NCBI GenBank assembly: GCA_030613145.1 | Contig: JAUWMM010000051.1 | Location: 1 to 8,893 of the forward strand | Source of the DNA: Desulfobacterales bacterium | Lineage (GTDB): Bacteria; Desulfobacterota; Desulfobacteria; Desulfobacterales; C00003060 | Reading direction: 5' to 3' | Length of the DNA stretch: 8,893 nucleotides | Shown here: positions 6,616 through 8,893 of the stretch, piece by piece | Numbering within the stretch: the first letter of the stretch is position 1 | How the letters are laid out: each line of letters opens with the position of its first letter | Notes under the pieces: generated by a model | The model's database searches: none | Told to the model about the DNA's origin: nothing | Seen by the model: the letters and a program-made list of their open reading frames with translations, nothing else | Position numbers and translations under genes: made by a program

Positions 6616-6634
6616 CCACGCCCAGAGGACGTGG
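6616..6634. repeat. Small palindromic hairpin repeat, copy 1
   Basis: CCACGCCC and GGACGTGG flank the 3-nt loop AGA. Seven of eight positions pair, with one C/A mismatch that becomes a G-U wobble if the minus strand is transcribed. The 13-mer cgcccagaggacg (6619-6631) recurs in copy 2, with outer stem bases that differ but still pair. Confidence 0.5.
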
Positions 6635-6666
6635 CTTTGATTTGCCCGATAGAATGGGGCTTAAAG

Positions 6667-6751
6667 TCCCCCTTTCTTAAAGGGGGATTTAGGGGGATTT
6701 TAAATGCCTTTCCAGAAAATCCCCCCCAGCCCCCCTTTAAAAAAGGGGGGA
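6667..6751. repeat. G-tract/C-tract cruciform repeat
   Basis: Arms 6679-6701 and 6716-6738 are inverted copies matching at 19 of 23 positions around a 14-nt loop. Each arm can alternatively pair with a short outer tract: CCCCCTTT (6668-6675) with AAAGGGGG, and CCCCCCTTT with AAAAGGGGGG ending at 6750. This resembles non-coding intergenic repeats common in many bacterial genomes. The short frame across it, reading KGGFRGI and NPPQPPFKKGG, is a translation of the repeat, not a gene. It lies inside the predicted leader of the hemD-hemE gene. Confidence 0.6.
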
Positions 6752-6797
6752 TATTTATGTTCATGTTGTTTACGGCAAAGCCAATAGACTCTGAGAT

Positions 6798-6814
6798 TCC
6801 GCCCAGAGGACGGG
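6798..6814. repeat. Small palindromic hairpin repeat, copy 2
   Basis: TCCGCCC and GGACGGG pair around the loop AGA, with the same single C/A mismatch as copy 1. The shared 13-mer is at 6800-6812. It ends 29 nt before the hemD-hemE start, close to the Shine-Dalgarno AAAGGA at 6834-6839, so an RNA stem here could influence translation. Confidence 0.5.
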
Positions 6815-6843
6815 GTTACCAAGGATGAAATGAAAGGATTATC

Positions 6844-8712
6844 ATGCCCATCGATTTCAAAGGCCTGCGTGTTGTCTCGTTTGAAAGTCGTCAAGGCGCC
6901 GAGATGGCCGAGCTGATCAAGGAAGCCGGAGGGAAACCAATTATTGCGCCAAGTATGCGGGAAATTTCCATAGAGCACAATCGTGAGGCCCTCGCCTTTG
7001 CCGAGCTTTTACTCGCCGGCCAGATTGACTTGCTTATACTGATGACCGGTGTCGGCACTAGGCTGCTGGTCAAGGCAGTTGCTACCAAGTATTCCACTAT
7101 AAAATTTATTGAAGCGCTTAAGTCGATAAAGATCGTAGCACTTGGGCCCAAACCCTCGGCTGCATTGAAGGAGATGGGGCTTGCACCAACTATCCTTGTT
7201 CCCAAGCCAAACACGTGGCCCGATTTGCTCATAACGCTCGACGAGCAATATCCGATCAGTAACAAGCAAGTGGCGGTGCAAGAATATGGACAGTCTAACC
7301 CCGAACTGATTAAGTCTTTGGAAGAACGTGGGGCCAAGGTTTTACCCGTGCCGGTTTATCGATGGGAGTTGCCGGAAGATATCGAACCACTTCGCAGAGC
7401 TATCCACGACATAATTTCTGAAGGCCCAGAGCGTGTAGACTTTGCTTTGTTTACAAGCTCAACCCAGGTGCGACATCTTTTCCAGGTCGCAAGGACGAAC
7501 AACGTCGAAAGACAACTGTTGGAGGCATTCAAGCAGGTTTGCATCGGATCTGTGGGACCCATTGCCAGCCGAGCCATCACAGGACAAGGGTTGACCGTCG
7601 ATTACGAACCCGATACCACAAAAATGGTTCACCTGGTACGAGAAATGGCGCGCCGTGGCGGCGATCTTCTTCATAAGAAGCGGACAGCTTTTGCGAACAA
7701 GATTGACACGAATCAATGGCGGCGCATTGACATGGTTTGGCAACCAGGTACCGACGCAGAGCCGACCATCAAAGATTCTGTTTTTATGAAGACCTGCCGG
7801 CGCGAACAGACCCCACACACGCCCGTCTGGATTATGAGGCAAGCAGGGCGGTATCAGCGTGAATACCTGAGAATTCGAAAAAAAGTTTCGATGTTGGAGT
7901 TGTGCAAAACACCGGAACTCGCTGCAGAAGTAACATTGATGGCGGTAGACCGCCTCGGCGTAGATGCAGCCATTATTTTTGCAGACATCCTTCTTGTCAC
8001 CGAACCAATGGGTCTGAATCTGGAATTCGTCAAGGGAGAAGGTCCGGTCATTCATAACCCCATACGAACACGGGAAGACGTGGACCGGCTGAACTACCCT
8101 GACGTGAACGAGCTGAGTTATGTATTTGATGCCATCAAGATCACGCGCAGGGCCCTTCGCCCCAATATTGCGCTGATCGGTTTTGCGGGAGCACCGTTTA
8201 CTATTGCATCTTACATGATCGAAGGCGGAAAATCTAGCCATTTTGCCAAGACCAAGACCATGATGTACCGGGATAAGGCTGCATGGCATGCTCTAATGGA
8301 ACGCCTGACAAAGATCCTTAGTGAATACCTTAACTGCCAGATTGCCGCGGGGGCCGATGCTGTCCAGCTTTTCGATAGTTGGGTCGGTTCTCTGTCGCCC
8401 GATGATTACCGACAGTATGTAATGCCCCACGTTAAGCGACTTGTGGAGGGACTTGACAAATCCGCCCCGGTGATCAGCTTCAGTACGGGCAACCCGGCAT
8501 TGTTGCCGTTGATGAAAGCAGCCGGTGGGGATGTGAGCGGGCTCGATTGGCGTGCGGATCTGGCGGAGGCCTGGTCCGTGCTCGGTGATGACGTGGCGGT
8601 AATGGGTAACATGGACCCTGTCGTGTTGTATACATCGCCTAATGAAATTCGCGCCCACGTGAAGCCATTTTGGACAAGGCTGCAGGCCGACCTGGACACA
8701 TCTTCAATCTAG
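6844..8712 (+). CDS. hemDE: Fused uroporphyrinogen-III synthase / uroporphyrinogen decarboxylase (HemD-HemE), C-terminally frameshifted
   Basis: Residues 1 to about 270 resemble HemD, which closes hydroxymethylbilane to uroporphyrinogen [13 protein letters not shown] near the start, [16 protein letters not shown] (64-79), [12 protein letters not shown] (201-212) and [18 protein letters not shown] (233-250). A linker of about 40 residues follows. Residues from about 312 match HemE, which decarboxylates uroporphyrinogen III to coproporphyrinogen [18 protein letters not shown] (327-341, with R332 and R336), FADILLV (379-385, catalytic D381), [17 protein letters not shown] (446-462, Y457) and [10 protein letters not shown] (509-518). 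The two domains catalyse consecutive steps. The start has AAAGGA 4 nt upstream of the ATG. No internal start with a Shine-Dalgarno precedes the HemE part, so one polypeptide is expected. After V606 the frame leaves the HemE sequence and stops at 8712; the true tail continues in another frame to 8792. Confidence 0.9.
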   Translation: MPIDFKGLRVVSFESRQGAEMAELIKEAGGKPIIAPSMREISIEHNREALAFAELLLAGQIDLLILMTGVGTRLLVKAVATKYSTIKFIEALKSIKIVALGPKPSAALKEMGLAPTILVPKPNTWPDLLITLDEQYPISNKQVAVQEYGQSNPELIKSLEERGAKVLPVPVYRWELPEDIEPLRRAIHDIISEGPERVDFALFTSSTQVRHLFQVARTNNVERQLLEAFKQVCIGSVGPIASRAITGQGLTVDYEPDTTKMVHLVREMARRGGDLLHKKRTAFANKIDTNQWRRIDMVWQPGTDAEPTIKDSVFMKTCRREQTPHTPVWIMRQAGRYQREYLRIRKKVSMLELCKTPELAAEVTLMAVDRLGVDAAIIFADILLVTEPMGLNLEFVKGEGPVIHNPIRTREDVDRLNYPDVNELSYVFDAIKITRRALRPNIALIGFAGAPFTIASYMIEGGKSSHFAKTKTMMYRDKAAWHALMERLTKILSEYLNCQIAAGADAVQLFDSWVGSLSPDDYRQYVMPHVKRLVEGLDKSAPVISFSTGNPALLPLMKAAGGDVSGLDWRADLAEAWSVLGDDVAVMGNMDPVVLYTSPNEIRAHVKPFWTRLQADLDTSSI

Positions 8713-8792
8713 GCCACGGCATCTCGCCTGATATGCCTCCAGAAAATGTAGCCGAACTGGTGGATGCAGTCCACGAACTGTCGGCCCGCTGA
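8661..8792 (+). pseudogene. hemE: Displaced C-terminal end of HemE (frameshifted tail)
   Basis: Read from 8661 in the frame two positions ahead of the main ORF, this gives [20 protein letters not shown], then [20 protein letters not shown] and SAR, ending at TGA 8790-8792. It is the standard end of HemE, including the conserved NLGHG, whose His corresponds to H339 of human uroporphyrinogen decarboxylase. Joined after V606 it gives about 649 residues in total and a HemE part of about 340, the normal length. One base appears to be missing around 8656-8661. It has no start codon or ribosome site of its own, so it is a displaced exon-like remnant or a sequencing error, not a separate gene. Confidence 0.9.
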
Positions 8793-8793
8793 T

Positions 8794-8825
8794 AGCTCAG
8801 AAGCTCATAGCTGAAAGCTGAAAGT
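8794..8825. repeat. Short AGCT-based tandem repeat after hemE
   Basis: Four imperfect 7- to 8-bp units built on AGCT(C/G)A follow the hemE stop: agctcag, aagctcat, agctgaa, agctgaa. Similar words (agcttaaagctcaa) occur at the end of rlmN, before the related repeat there. No coding content is visible. Confidence 0.4.
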
Positions 8826-8851
8826 ATAGGAAATTTCTTCAACTTCGGCCC

Positions 8852-8893
8852 TTGAGCTTTGATGCATTCGTAAAAAGTCGTCACTCCGGTGAA
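8852..8893. repeat. Start of a second copy of the TCGTAAAAAGTC repeat, cut by the window edge
   Basis: TTGAGCTTTGAT, four variable bases and TCGTAAAAAGTC (8852-8879) repeat exactly the module at 3087-3114: two 12-mers are identical and their 4-nt spacing is kept. After the core the sequences differ: here gtcactccggtgaa begins, whereas the first copy goes into a C-tract. The rest of this copy lies beyond the edge. Confidence 0.6.

Noticed and set aside
6611..6820. c-di-GMP (GEMM) riboswitch, suggested by the ending acggggttacc
   Set aside because: The 5' half of the motif is absent, the region is interrupted by a cruciform repeat, and the match is explained by the small palindromic hairpin.
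6631..6828. 65-residue plus-strand ORF reading KGGFRGI and NPPQPPFKKGG
   Set aside because: It is a translation of the G/C-tract cruciform repeat. It has no ribosome site, and such repeat-derived peptides are a frequent annotation artefact.
7459..8289. 276-residue minus-strand ORF opposite the hemD-hemE gene
   Set aside because: It lies entirely antisense to strongly recognised HemD and HemE domains and has no recognisable family features.

Overview
The window looks like a chromosomal segment of a Desulfobacterota-like (classical deltaproteobacterial) bacterium. This is an inference from the ffh-rpsP-khpA gene order, the protein styles, and short palindromic intergenic repeats of a kind I associate with that group. 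I could not run a search to place it. All genes look like housekeeping genes. I see no phage, plasmid, IS transposase, CRISPR array, rRNA or tRNA.

Layout. At the left, on the minus strand, is the conserved translation/secretion block: ffh (SRP GTPase), rpsP (ribosomal protein S16) and the start of khpA (KH RNA-binding protein), which runs off the left edge. Divergent from ffh is rlmN (23S rRNA/tRNA m2A methyltransferase); the ffh and rlmN promoters appear to share one AT-rich -10 region. A 389-bp gap after rlmN carries a possible terminator and a nested, MITE-like inverted-repeat element. Then come queF (queuosine pathway) and a short TrmO/TsaA-type tRNA methyltransferase, which form a tight two-gene operon. 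On the opposite strand are a tRNA-dihydrouridine synthase and, downstream of it, a response regulator whose output domain is a class III adenylate cyclase.

A 462-bp gap holds a good sigma70-like promoter and a long leader with two copies of a small palindromic hairpin and a G/C-tract cruciform repeat. It leads into a single ORF that fuses uroporphyrinogen-III synthase (HemD) to uroporphyrinogen decarboxylase (HemE), two consecutive steps of tetrapyrrole synthesis. The HemE part carries a one-base frameshift about 43 codons before its natural end. The missing conserved tail, including the NLGHG motif, is intact in another frame and ends at 8792. The right edge begins another copy of the repeat end seen after rlmN.

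Functional theme. Four neighbouring enzymes modify RNA (RlmN, QueF, TrmO, Dus), beside a ribosomal protein, an RNA-binding protein and SRP, so most of the window serves the translation apparatus. The less ordinary points are the HemD-HemE fusion with its frameshift, the orphan receiver-cyclase, and the layered intergenic repeats.
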